This document shows, one piece after another, positions 31,990-44,010 of a stretch of 64,000 nt of DNA; within the stretch, counting starts at the first letter, position 1, and each line of letters opens with the position of its first letter. The notes under the pieces are model-generated. The model saw only the letters and a program-made list of their open reading frames with translations. It searched no databases and had not been told where the DNA came from. Where the stretch lies: NCBI RefSeq assembly GCF_029873635.1, contig NC_080424.1:489501-553500 (forward strand). The letters run 5' to 3'. A program made the translations under genes and the position numbers. The stretch is from Malania oleifera. Lineage: Eukaryota; Streptophyta; Magnoliopsida; Santalales; Ximeniaceae.

Positions 31990-34860
31990 TTAGATCGGCG
32001 CTCGAAAAATTAAAAAAGACCTACGCAAAACAAAATTGTATATATAAGTGATATGTGTTACTTATAGTAATCAAGAATTAATTTCACTAAGTTTAGTCAT
32101 CTTATAACTCTATTATGATCATTAAACTCTTTTATAGCTTTTAAATTTTTTAGTATATAGATTTTAGAGTGTCTTTATTTCGTTAAAAAAATTTCAGACC
32201 TTACATTTGGATTTGGATGTTATTGGATAATTTTTAATATAATTTTACATTACATTTTATTTAAATTCAATGCAAATTCACATTCAAATCCGAGGTCTCT
32301 CGAAAGATAAGGTAATAATATTTTTTATCATAAAAATATATAATTTATATATACATGTCAGAATGTTATATCACTTCATAAGTTAGGAAAATTCTTGAAC
32401 TTTTAAAATATACCCAGGATCTTTTTTTTACTTCATAAGTTGTGGTGATTGCTTAGGTTAACAATCTGAATACTCAACATTTAAATAAGGAATAGAGATA
32501 GGGTGTTATTAAATAATTGGTATAAAACAATTATCCTATTCAAATGGGTGAGTTAAATAAAATTATAATTATATAACAAACTTATTAATTTTTGCCCCAA
32601 AAAAAATAAAATAAAATAAGTATTAATATATTTTTGCAACATAAATTTATTACCATGCATCAATTTATAATTGTGTATCTTCAAGTGAAATTATATATGC
32701 TTTTACATTCAAATTTATTGAAATTTATATAATCTACAATTTATGTTCGCGAACATTATATTAATTGTTTGGAGAAAATATAATATAAAATCATATTAAA
32801 TCTTGTTCAAATCCACTCAAATCTAACTAAGATCAACAACAAACGATCAATTACTAGATGTGTGTATATTTATTAGGCTCATTATGGTAATTTGGTCAAA
32901 AAAATTCTCAATTATTCATGTGTCATGTTCATGTATATGTACATGTCTCATGATTAATAGAACTAGCCTTGAACACTTCGTGCTCCACTGCCTCTACTGT
33001 CGAAGAACTGCTGCAATCACTTTTCCACCATTCACTTGGTCTCTCATGCCGGCATTTAATCAAAATACGTCATGAAGTAATTAATCTTATATATTCCTAT
33101 GCTTAATGATAAATGGCTGGACATTGCTTTTTATACAAATATGTCATTTAATGAGTAAATTTGACTTTTATGTTGACCTAAAAAAATTATTTTTTGCTTT
33201 TATTTATGTAATGATTTATAAAAATATGGCCTTTAAATGTTTTTAAAATGTATATTAAATATCAAAAAAACTGAATTTGTTTAGTTGAGGCAAATATTTT
33301 ATTTTTAATTTGAATAAAATTTAGATAATTAAAAAAATATTACGTTATTTTCTATTTTATTAAATTACATAGGAAATAAAATTCTGAAAATAATATTTTT
33401 GTGCAGTGTATGCATATAAATAGAATACTAAAGATTTACTTAACACATAAAATATCAACTATAAAAATTAAAAAATATATTGTTCCTAAGAATGGACGTT
33501 CATTTATAAAATATAAACTAATCCTGTGTTTGGAAAAGGTATGAATTTGGAGTTGTGTTGGATTTGAATAAAATATAATGTCAAAATATATTAAAATTTG
33601 TTCAAATTCACCAAAATCCAAATCCAAATTTCCTTACTCCCCCAAGCAAGTATAAAAGTAAGTGAAAGTCTCCATAAATTAATGGGGATTTTTGAAAATT
33701 TTTGGTTGAATATGCAAAATATATATTTATACATAAGATGAAAAATGAGTTATTTTCTATTTTATAGCTCGGATTTAGTTAGTCACAATAGTAACAACAA
33801 CAATAGTATTAGTTAAGTTCAAGTTAAATGTGCGACTTAAAAATTTGTACTGAAGTCAAACTCAAATTTAATTACAAGCATACAATCAATTGAATTTGAG
33901 TTTATTTCCAAATTTGAAAAATTAAATAGTAATATTTGTATAATTAAAAATATTAGCATTGTGTGACTAAAACAATCTTTTAGAAATATGCTAATAAACA
34001 ACTTTGACAATATTGTTTTCAACTCTTATAATATAAAATAGCTTTTGATTTTTTTGCAACGAATTCGCCATTTTATGTGGGAAAAAGTAATAAAATGTCA
34101 ATGGGGGTTTTCAAATTTTATAACCACTCAAATTGATAATAGCAATAATACTAATAACAATTGTAAAGATTTCATTTGTAAATCGGTGATAACATAAAAA
34201 ATTTGAAATCAGTATATCAAATTGAAATATTGGAAATGAGATTGATAGAGCCTCCAAATCTTTTATTCCACAAATAAACTAATTTAATGAGATTATATAT
34301 GTGTTTCAGCTCATAGTATTATTAGCCTATTTTCTTAAACAACAATGAACAGATAAGCCACTTTTCTTTTGCACATTTTCTCAGCAACCAAACAAATCAG
34401 TGGACATTTAAGCAGCAAACCAAGCAGTGAAAGGCATACACAAATACAAACAAAATCTGAGAGAAAAAAAAAATTTCACATTGACAAAACAAAAGCCTAA
34501 TAAACTAATTCTTTTGAAGATTGTTGCCATTGAATACAATGCAACTGAAGCAAAATTTGAGCCCTCTCTCTTTCTCTATTTTCGTCTCTCTCCTAGGGTT
34601 TCACCATCAATGCCTAGCAAATTTAAATTTAATTTTGTAAACAAATACTTATGGGTGGAAGTCTTACCCCATCCTCTGTTTATATAGGAACTCCTCAAGC
34701 AGACTCACTTTGGCAACAGTCACCTGCAACGTGTCCGGCCTCTACCCTCTGCCTCAGCAACACAACAGTCACCTGCACCTCCTCCTCTTTGTCTCTCTGC
34801 AATGTCAGCCTCTCTGTTCGCGCACAGAAGAAAGAAGAAACGGCTATGTAAGGGACGAAA
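31990..34860. other. AT-rich noncoding MULE interior
   Basis: 2.9 kb upstream of the MURA start. The strand-specific promoter should lie just above 31990, but no confident TATA box stands out. Only short, low-complexity frames occur (for example 33436-33627, 34427-34687), with no recognisable domain. No repeat structure beyond AT richness was seen. Confidence 0.5.
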
Positions 34861-34864
34861 CAAA

Positions 34865-35040
34865 TCTCACTGGATGAATCAGCAAGATTTGCCATGCGTC
34901 CAACGGCGGGTGGATGAGCACTTATTATTCCGAAGCAATTCTCGCTGGTTCATCCAGCAAGATTTGCCACGCGTCCAACGGTGAGTGGAGAGCCATTATT
35001 ATTCAGAAGCAAAACTCGCTGGATGAATTAGCGAGATTTT
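34865..35040. repeat. MULE right subterminal repeats, ~76-bp unit
   Basis: Three units, each a palindrome-like CTCGCTGGATGAAT...AGCGAGAT block followed by TTTGCCACGCGTCCAACGG and ATTATTATTC-GAAGCAA, lie at about 34865, 34940 and 35015. The third is cut short. Arms vary (CTCACTGGATGAATC, CTCGCTGGTTCATC, CTCGCTGGATGAATTAG). Confidence 0.85.
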
Positions 35041-35063
35041 CCACACGCCCATCTTTCCCAGGA

Positions 35064-35216
35064 AAATCTCGCTACTTGGAGTTGTAAGATTTGTTTAAAT
35101 CTCGCTACTCCAAGTAGCGAGATTACGTCAGAGTCATTTTGGGAAATACTTTCCAAAATAGGATATTATTTAATATATTTAAAAAAAACGTTAAACTGGG
35201 AAAAAACTCAAAAATA
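35064..35216. repeat. MULE right terminal region
   Basis: Two 29-bp palindromes of the left-end type at 35064-35092 and 35097-35125, again 33 bp apart, then the terminal AAACTGGGAAAAAACTCA, the inverse of the left tip. The two termini agree well only over the tip and the palindromes. Confidence 0.82.
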
Positions 35217-35225
35217 TTGAGCGAC

Positions 35226-35399
35226 AATGTGTGCATACGGGCAAGAGCAATCCTATTCTTTCTTGAGCCCCGTGACAATTACGGCTTACGTTGTAACCTA
35301 GTAAAGAGGAGTTATGCTCAGAGCCACCACCACGATGATACGGGCTCATGTGGCGGACTATTACTGGGAATAGTAGTGTGGGCCTTTTTAATTTTTTAA
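35226..35399. other. Flank between MULE and L1 relic
   Basis: Probably original host sequence upstream of the GEM-like gene, displaced by the MULE. No gene signal was found. Confidence 0.4.
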
Positions 35400-37330
35400 T
35401 TTTTTAATTTTTGGAAAAGGAGGACGTCACCTCCTATCTTTATTAGAAAACCCCTCACTTATGACGAAAGAATATCGTGGTTCCAACCTTGGGAGTTGGG
35501 GACAACAAAATCAAACTCCAACCAATAAACCAATGACTAGCAATCAAACAAACAAATAAGAACTAAACAACTATAAGTGGAAAACAAACAAAACTTCGGA
35601 AGATAGCACAAAGCATCACGAGCACAAGGAAGGAAATCCCAACAAATTTAATCGAATCATTCCCTAACTTGCAGTGGAAGATCATCCTGGCAACTATATG
35701 ATTGAGATATACCAGATTCACCTTGCTTGGCAAAGAAACCCGCACTTTTATTTGTCTTCCTGTAGACATGTTCCACTTTGTACTATATGTCTCTCAATGC
35801 TAGCACAAGCTCTTCCCACAATTCCCATAAGTTCTAAGCCGAACACTTCCCAGCATTTATCCCCTGAACCAACAAAGCAGAGTCACATGCAATCTCCACT
35901 TGATCAAATCCGAGATCTTTGCACAAATTAATCCCTATAATAATCGCCTTCAATTCAGTCATATTATTGGTTCCATAACCCAGTAATGAGGAAAAAGTTG
36001 CTTTAAATAAACCTCTTTTATCTCTTATCATGCCTCCACCATGACAAATACCTCGGTTATCTCTACAGCTTCCATCCACATTCAACTTAACCCAAGCTAT
36101 CCTAGGTTTACACCATCTAACTACGAAAGGAAGACGAACCCTCACATTTTTTACTTGAATATCCAAAGCACGAAGGACTGCAATATCCGTGCAAGAAGTA
36201 GGTGCACATTTAGTTAACTTGTCCAGAATGGATCTCAACCAATATTTAATATCAAGCCACACAGTTCTCACCGAATCATGAATTGATTCCATCTTGACTC
36301 TACATCGATGAGTCCAAAGTCTCCAAATAATGAGACTAGGTATGAGACCTACCAAAATGCCTAACTGTGAGACCCATCTTACATAACTAAATCAGACATT
36401 AACTCTGACTTTCCATGTATTCATTGCCATACAACAAACACCCAACGAAACTATTGATTGTTTCCATACCTCCTGAGCAAAAGATCCTGTGCAAAACACA
36501 TGGTCTAGAGATTAAATCTTGGAATTTGAACAACAATCACACCGAGAGGCCATCTGAACACCTACTTCTTTAATACGAGTATCAATCAGAAGACAAGCAA
36601 ACCAAGACTTCTACATACAAATTGACACCCTTTTTTGGCAACATAGGATGCCAAATCCATTTTTCAACTAAGAATTCCTCTTTACGCTCCCTTATAATTT
36701 CCCAAGCACTTGCCGTGGTAAATTTCCCATCTGTTGAAGGTTCCCAAATTACTATATCTGAACCCTCCTTGCAAAAAATAGTAGAGTTCATTACGTCCTT
36801 AGCCTGATCTTCACCCAACAGATCCATTAATAAATCAACATTCCACCCATATCTATCCCAACAATCTCGTGTTCATAGCTTATGGTTTCTGATTTCCTGA
36901 ACCTTAGCACAAAGGGGACCAAAGGCTAACTATCCATCAAACCAGAAAGAGGCTGTCCCTTCTTTAATTTGAACACGAACATGCTCTAGTACTTCAGGTA
37001 TCACACGAACAATCGATCTCCAAAATCTGGTTTCATTTCTCTCAAATGGTGTTTATTATACAAATACTTGGTTTTAAAGAATTGAGTTCACAGATTATCC
37101 ATAGTTAGCAATCTTCACACAAACTTCATATGTAATGATTTTTTCACTTCCTCAAAATCCCTAATACCTAAACCACCCTCACAAATAGGCTTACATATAT
37201 TAGACCAAGAACACAATTTCCTTTTTAGTGTGGGCTCAATGAGAGTCTACCAAGTGAACTTGTCCCATAAAAAACCATCCTACATTGTTGTATCTAGTGC
37301 GAGCGTGTCACGTTCATCAATAAAGAGAGT
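35400..37330 (-). mobile_element. L1-like LINE relic (3' half of ORF2)
   Basis: Minus-strand order: zf-RVT upstream text near 37200-37000 (GGLGIRDFEEVKK and FWRSIVRVIPEVLEHV in broken frames), the open piece 36827-36582 (DGKFTTASAWEIIRERKEEF, a classic zf-RVT entry, and WIWHPMLPKK), then RNase H (36355-35834). The 3' end near 35400 is an A-rich AAAATTAAAAAATT-type tail on the element strand. It is 5' truncated near 37300. No target duplication was resolved. Confidence 0.78.
35834..36355 (-). pseudogene. L1 RNase H domain remnant
   Basis: 173 open codons: IIWRLWTHRCRVKME (linker), VKLNVDGSCRDNRGICHGGG near residues 90-109 (first catalytic Asp), MTELKAI (Glu) and VEIACDSALLVQGI (Asp in ACDS). 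The frame stops before the final His-containing part. It is related in type to the RNase H at 2790-3371 but clearly a different copy. Confidence 0.8.
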
Positions 37331-37452
37331 TGTGCTATACCTCCCATAATGACACAAATCCATATAGTATGGGATCCACAATGCATCGTCCACTTAATCT
37401 CTTACCTTTAATAATGATAATTATAATTATTATAATTAGTATTTTTCTCTTA

Positions 37453-37515
<63 letters not shown>

Positions 37516-38133
37516 GGCATTAAAGAAAATGAAGCTTTAGGGATGAGCTCGCATGTTTGAGATGTCAAGACCAAGATCACATCCATTCTATTTGTGTCTC
37601 ACCAAAAAAATTAAAATTAAGATTAGTGTTGATATCTAATTTACCGTGCACTCTTTTGCTTTGGTATTCTCCTCAAATTTTGGGAATAACATATATTCCT
37701 TTGTTTATGGGAGAACCAAAGCACATTTGTGTCAATTGTGGGCTTTAATTCCATGTTTGTAGGATTAAAGACCAATTTTGTGGATTTAATTTAGTGTTTT
37801 TAACTTATTCTAAGCATTTCTTGCTTAGAATAGACTCCAAATACCCTCTAGGATAATTGTGAAAAGTTTTCCTTGTCTCTAGGAGTATGTTTGGAAGTAT
37901 GTGATTTTATGAGACACCCTAATCCTAAATAAATTGTGGTTAGGTGATCTTTAGGAGACCAGTAGAAAGTCTCATTAGAGAGATTAGGAAGAGTATATTA
38001 GAGAGAAAATCATTTTAGAGAGATTAAAGGGGAAAATACCATTGAAATTTATATGGAAGGACCTCCAAAATAGGTTCAACGGGTTCTTTGGTGGTAAGTA
38101 GAGCCCGAATAAGTCCATGATGACCGCCTAAGG
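37331..38133. other. Unassigned stretch with ATT microsatellite
   Basis: An ATT repeat (37455-37514, about 20 units) followed by 600 bp of AT-rich sequence with no recognisable gene. TAAGG at 38129-38133 is the left target duplication of gypsy A. Confidence 0.6.
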
Positions 38134-40564
38134 TGTAGTGATCCAAAAAATTAAAATTAAAATTAATAATTATTATTAATTAAATAATATAATATAATAT
38201 TATAATATACTATATTTTATATAAAGGTTAGTTACCTGAAGGATCTAAAAGATCCTTCAAGAATAGAGAGGTGCGTCCCCCTTTGAAATTTCTCACGCCA
38301 CTCCTCCGTCCTCCTCTCTCTCTTTCTTCATTTCTCGGTGGATACTCAGCTGATCGGGAAACGGAAGGTACCATTGGGTTCCTAACTCCGCCACTGACAT
38401 TTTTACTAGAGCAAATTTGTCGTGGGAATGGCGTAGACACCATTCTTGGGGTAAGGTAACATTTTCCTATTTTCTCAATTTCTCCTTAAATCTGCCGCTA
38501 AATCAATGATCGAGCACCACCACGGGGTCCCAGTCACGATCGTCATCAATTTGGGTGGAGTAAATTTTCAATTTGGGTTTCCTAGGCACCACTCCAAAGC
38601 GAGAGTGAGATTTGGGGAATTAAGTAAATTTGTTATATTTGAAGGTATAATTATTTATTTGGAATTTATGGGTTTAGGAAATATTAAAATAGTATTTTAT
38701 TTAGGGTAGATTTAATGAAATTAAGATTTTTTTATTCAGAGCTCGAGTGAGAGCCGCAAGTATCTTTTTAGGGTTCCTGTTGGCGTAGTTCAAGAAATCA
38801 GATAAGGGAGAATATATATATATTAAACTAGATTTTTATGAATTAATTGAGAAATAAAATATGTTATGAATATACGTGTATATGTTTTTATATGAGTTTA
38901 AAATGTCAGTCGTTTAAATTATGCTTTCTGAGCCTAGGGTTGTTTTATTAGATACGTATATGTGAATTTGAACTGATGGAAGTGAAAGATATTTTCAAAA
39001 TAATTATGTAAGAAATGAAAAGTATATTTTCAACATATAAATGTTAAATGTAGGTTGGTTTATTTTATAGGAAATATATATAAATTTTACTGCTAAATAG
39101 TGTGACATTAGTAAATAAGAATTCTGTGTGGAAATATGTTAGATGTATGAGATGCAGGATATATAGGAAATGAATTGAGTATGAAAATGTAATATGAAAT
39201 ATGTTGCATGTGAGTGTTAATGTAACAATGTAAAACAGTTGAAAGATATTGGGTAAAATAGTTGAAAGATGTTGGGTAAAACAGCTGAAAGATGTTGAAT
39301 AAAATAACTAAAAATGCTGGGTAAAACAGCTAAAAAATGTTGGGTAAAATAGTTGAAAGATGCTGGATAAAACAATTAAAAGATGCTGGGTAAAATAGTT
39401 GAAAGATGTTGGGTATGTTATGAAATGAAATGAAAATGGAAATGAATGAAACAAAAATGAAATGTGAAATATGAACAATGGAAAATGGAAAAGAGCCACC
39501 TAAAGTGAAACGCTTCGAAATGACAAAGCTGAGAACATGAACAGATGAGAATTATAGAGAAATGACAGATAGAATAATGTATTATGGTATTATTAGTATT
39601 TCTACTAGTAGAACATGTTACGTTTGGGTGGGCAGACTCTTCGTTCGAGGGCTTGCTAAGAAAGGCAAGTGCCCTAGTAAGTATTAGATGTAGTAGTAGG
39701 TTGCATAACGTACTAGGGCAGAGGGAAACTATTTGTATGGGCGGGTAGATTTCCTTATCCTTGGGGCCTTCGCTGGTAAACTTTTGTATGAACTGTGTGA
39801 GTACGAGATTCATCTATCACTTGAGGGCTTATTGAGTAAAGTGAGTGCCCTGGTATGCTTCAACTGTGATCTTTGGGTTGCCTAATGTATCAGAGCAGAC
39901 AGGTGCTACTTGTATGGGCGGGTAATCACCCCTATCCTTAGGTAATCTTGTAGGTAAAATACCTTACATGTGTTTGAATATGATTAGAAAATGATTTCAG
40001 AAATTATGTTAATGATTTACAAATGATGAATAATATGGTATATACAAACCTCATGTTGGCCACACAATGTTTTAATATGTTGTTTCTTCCCTTACTGAGA
40101 TGTGTCTCACCTGAATATGAACTTATCTTTTTCAGAACCTCCATGAGATCAAGCTTAGAGAGCTCGAGCTATTATAGCATTTTTGATAAAAAAAAGGTAT
40201 AAATTTGATGATACTTTTTGGTGGTATAAATTTATGTTTTATGTTTTCATGATTTAAGTCATTTGAGGAATGGATGAATGTGAATATTGGAAGTTGTGGT
40301 TTATGTTTTTGGAGTTATGTATATATGTGGATACAGGTAGATGTATGATTCCTATTGGTATGTAGATAGATGTAGAAAACTCTGGTATTATACTAATTGA
40401 GGACTATAGTTATGTTTTCTGCTGTATATTTATAAATGGAATAACAGGTACAGGAAAATGAAGGATGTGGCACCCGAGTCCCACAAGATGGGTTTGGGGT
40501 GCCACAAGACACGGTTAATCAGGTATAACATGCTAGATTGGGTTTACGAGTTCGGGGTGTTACA
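38134..40564 (+). repeat. Gypsy A 5' LTR
   Basis: 2,431 bp, TGTAGTGATC to GGTGTTACA. TATATAAA at 38218-38225 is a likely TATA box. A donor-like GGGGTAAGG lies at 38449, a hairpin at 40091-40110, and the acceptor-like ATCTTTTTCAG ends at 40135. A 23-bp minisatellite lies at 39231-39410. Confidence 0.92.
39231..39410. repeat. 23-bp minisatellite in LTR A, 8 units
   Basis: Unit form GGGTAAAATAGTTGAAAGAT-GTT. The A 3' LTR has about 6 units (43359-43492) and the D LTR about 4 (61285-61372). Confidence 0.9.
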
Positions 40565-40567
40565 TTT

Positions 40568-40579
40568 TGGTATCAGAGC
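40568..40579 (+). other. Gypsy A primer-binding site
   Basis: Exact TGGTATCAGAGC three bases after the 5' LTR. Confidence 0.95.
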
Positions 40580-40910
40580 ATAGGTTTTGGGATTCTGTAA
40601 ACTTAGGGATGATTTATATCAGACTATAGGAATTAGTTAAGATAAGGATACTAGATGGATAGGTTAGGTTGGGTGTTGAGAAGTATAGGATTTTGTTTTG
40701 TAGTTTAGAGGTTGAAATACGTCGACGATTTCTTGTGATTTTTTCAACGGCCTCAAAAAGCTAGGGTAAACCTTAAATGATTTCGTTTATGAGCTATGAA
40801 ACTGGTCCTTATACGAAGAACTTGGATGTGTATTGGATTTAAATTTAATGATTGTGTTGTTAAAGTTATGATATGGGATTTTTAACTCTTTCCTGTCCTA
40901 TTTTCTAGGA

Positions 40911-41900
40911 TGGATCCTAGGGATGAAGATGTAGGGGCTGAAGGAAGAGATGACTCGGAGACTTTGAGTGAAGAGGCTATTGATACCTCTGTGATGCTTA
41001 GGGATATAGCCCGACAGGTCGGGGCAGAAATGAGAAAGGATTCTAAAGAACAGAATTGCTTAACTGTAGATAAGGGCAGTAGTATCAAGGAGTTTATGAG
41101 GTTGAACCCTCCTGCTTTTGAGGGAGGACCTGATCCAGTGACTGCAAAAAACTGGGTTCAGCAAATAGAAGAGATACTGGAGGTACTCGACTGCACAGAC
41201 GAGCAGAAGGTCCGTTATGTCACATTTAGAATGACTGGTGATGCAAAATGTTGGTGGTTTTCTATGAAGCTACTAAAGGAACAAAAATTGGTAAAGATAG
41301 CTCTGATGTAGGAGAGATTCAAAGAGTTATTCTTTGATAGGTATTTTTCTTCATCTGTCAGAGGGGAAAAGATTGAAAAATTTACTAATCTAACACAGGG
41401 GAATATGACAGTCGGAGAATATGTGGCCAAGTTTGTTGAATTGTCGCATTTTGCTCCGTTCCTAATTCTGAATAAGGTAAGGAAGGCCACAAAAATTTGA
41501 AAAAGGCTTGAGGCGCACAATTTATGAGCTGGTGGTGGGGTTTCAGGTTCAAAATTTCTCATATTTAGTTGATAAGATTTTGGTGTTGGAAAAGAGCATC
41601 CAGAATAGTACAGAGCCTTCAGAGCAGAAGAAGAGGCCTGCACCATCCAGTTTTTAGGCTGAGGTCAGTCAGGGATCGGGAAAGAAAGGGAAAGATACAG
41701 TGAACTCGAGACAGGAGACAGGAGAACGAGGTTATCCAGGTTATCAGGGTAATCACTCCTACCCCGTATGCCAAACATGTAACAAAAGGCATAGAGGTGA
41801 ATGCTGGTTTAGGACTCCTACCTGTTTCAAGTGCTGTAAACTGAGGCATGTCAAGAAAAATTATCGGGAACCGTTACCTGTTCTACCTGCACAGACCTAG
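40911..41900 (+). pseudogene. Gypsy A gag relic
   Basis: Gag forms the retrotransposon particle. From ATG at 40911 the frame runs 133 codons (MDPRDEDVGAEGRDD; PPAFEGGPDPVTAKNWVQQI; DGDAKCWW-type region), then a stop at 41309-41311. The Retrotrans_gag domain continues (ERFKELFFDRYF, LTQGNMTVGEYVAKFVELSH), followed by a shift and, at 41700-41900, a knuckle region with CFKCCKLRHVKKNY, where the last Cys of CCHC is Tyr. After it there is no protease; the sequence jumps to the region before the 3' LTR. Confidence 0.88.
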
Positions 41901-42158
41901 GATCGAGGGAGACAACAAATACCACTTGGCAGAGGTGGTCCAGCAGGAGTTTACTAGTTGATCCAGCTTGAGCCAAAGAATGTTAGGGTAGCAGGTTTGG
42001 GTTTATGTTTAAGATAATAATGATTTAATTTGACTATGAATGATTGAGAAGTTTATGTGATGATATATATGCTGAATTTTGTTGGATGTCGTTGGGTAAT
42101 GAATTCAAGTAATGTGAAAGGATGATTAGTTAGTAAAAATTTTGAGGACGAAATTTCT

Positions 42159-42172
42159 TAAGGAAGGGAGAA
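42159..42172 (+). other. Gypsy A polypurine tract
   Basis: AAGGAAGGGAGAA directly before the 3' LTR, preceded by GAGGACGAAATTTCTTA, a context shared with element C. Confidence 0.85.
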
Positions 42173-44010
42173 TATAGTGATTAAAAAAAATTAAAATTTA
42201 AAATAAAATATATAAATAAATAAATAAATATTATAAATTAAATAATATAATATATTATAATATAATAATATATTAATATAATATTATAATATAATATATT
42301 ATATTTTATATAAAGGTTAGTTACCTAAAGGATCTTTAGATCCTTCAGGAACAGAGAGGTGTGGCCCCCCCTCTGAAATTTCTCACCCCACTCCTCCGTC
42401 CTTCTCTCTCTCTCTTTCTCTCCCCTCATTTCTCGGTGGATATTCGGTTGATTGGGAAACAAAAGGTATTGTTGGGTTCATAACTTCGCCACCGACATTT
42501 CTACCAGAGCGGATTTGTCGTGGGAATGACGTAGGCACCATTCCTAGGGTAAAGTAACATTTCCCTATTTTCTCAATTTCTCTTTAAATCAGCTGCTAAA
42601 TTAATGATCAGGCACCACTACGGGGTTCTAGTCACGATCGTCGTCATTTTGATTGGAGTAAATTTTCAATTTGGGTTTCCTAGGCACCACTCCAAAGCGA
42701 GAGTGAGATTTGAGGAATTAAGTAAAGTGATTATATTTGAGGGTATAATTATTTATTTGGAATTTATGGGTCTAGGAAATATTAAAATAGTATATTATTT
42801 AGGGTTGATTTAATAGAACTAGGATTTTTTATTCAGGACTCGGGTGAGCGCTGCAAGTATCTTTTCGGGGTCTCTATTGGCGTAATTCAAGAAACCAGGT
42901 AAGAGGGAATATATATATTAAACCAGATTTTTATGAATTAATTGGGAAATGAAATATGTTATGAATATACGTGTATATATTTTTGCATGAGTTTAAAATG
43001 TCAACCATTTAAATTATACTTTCTGAGCCTAAACCAGTTTTATTAGATACGTATATGTGAAATTGAACTGATGAAAGAGAAAGATATTTTCAAGATAATT
43101 ATGTAAAAAATGAAAGGTATATTTTTAACATATAAATGTTAAATGTAGGTTGACTTATTTTATAGGAAATATATATGAATTTTACTGCTAAATAGTATGA
43201 CATAAGTAAATAGGAATTCCGTGAGGAAATATGTTATATGTATGAGATGCATGACATATAGGAAATGAATTGAGTATGAAAATGTAATATGAAATATGCT
43301 GCATGAGTATAAAAATGTTATATGAAATATGCTGCATGTGAGTGTTAGTGCAATCATGTAAAACAATTGAAAGATGTTGAGTAAAAGAACTGAAAGATGC
43401 TGGGTAAAACAGTTGAAAGATGTTGAATAAAATAGTTGAAAGATGTTGGGTAAAACAACTGAAAGATACTAGGTAAAAAAGATGAAGATGCTGGGTATGG
43501 TATGAAATGAAATGAAAATGGAAATGAATGAAACAAAAATTAAATGTGAAATGCGAACAATGTAAAATGGGAAAGAGCCACGTAAAGTGAAATGCTACAA
43601 AATGACAAAACTGAGAGCATAAACAGATGAGAATTACAGAGAAATGACAGACAAAATAATATATTATGGTATTATAAATATTTATTCTAGTAGAACATGT
43701 TACATTTGGGTGGGGTAGACTCTTCGTTCGAGGGCATGCTGAGAAAGGCGAGTGCCCTGGTAAGTATCAAATGTAGTAGTAGGCTGCATAACGTACTAGA
43801 GCAGAGGAAAACTATTAGTATGGGCAGGTAGATTTCCTTATCCTCGGGGCCTTCGCTGGTAAACTTTTGTATGAACTGTGTGAGTACGAGATTAATCTAT
43901 CACTTGAGGGATTACTGAGTAAGGTAAGTGCCCTAGTATGCTTCAGCTATGACCTTTGGATTGCCTAATGTATCAGAGCAGAGGGGTGCTACTTGTACAG
44001 GCGGATAATC
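42173..44010 (+). repeat. Gypsy A 3' LTR, first piece
   Basis: Aligns along the 5' LTR from its start (TG changed to TA) up to the GGGCGG-TAATC site where B inserted. It includes the 23-bp minisatellite (about 6 units). Confidence 0.9.

Larger units (their letters stand above)
20068..35216. mobile_element. Large Mutator-like element carrying MURA, PMD and captured Aux/IAA
   Basis: About 15.1 kb. Both ends carry related inverted sequence: the terminal TTTGAGTTTTTTCCCAGTTT at 20084-20103 is mirrored at 35192-35211, followed inward by arrays of CTCGCTAC...GTAGCGAG palindromes. Candidate 9-bp target duplications differ at one base: TTGAGCAAC (20059-20067) and TTGAGCGAC (35217-35225). Inside are a MURA transposase relic, a plant-mobile-domain gene relic and a captured gene fragment; later insertions are an RTE piece and a solo gypsy LTR. 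The A-rich left tip (20068-20081) does not align well, so the exact left end is uncertain. Confidence 0.75.

Noticed and set aside
34427-34687. 86-codon frame near the right end of the MULE
   Set aside because: Lysine/leucine-biased, no domain, no start context, AT-rich surroundings.
39231-39410. Regular 23-bp repeats resembling a CRISPR array
   Set aside because: Units are contiguous without spacers, in a plant LTR; it is a minisatellite.
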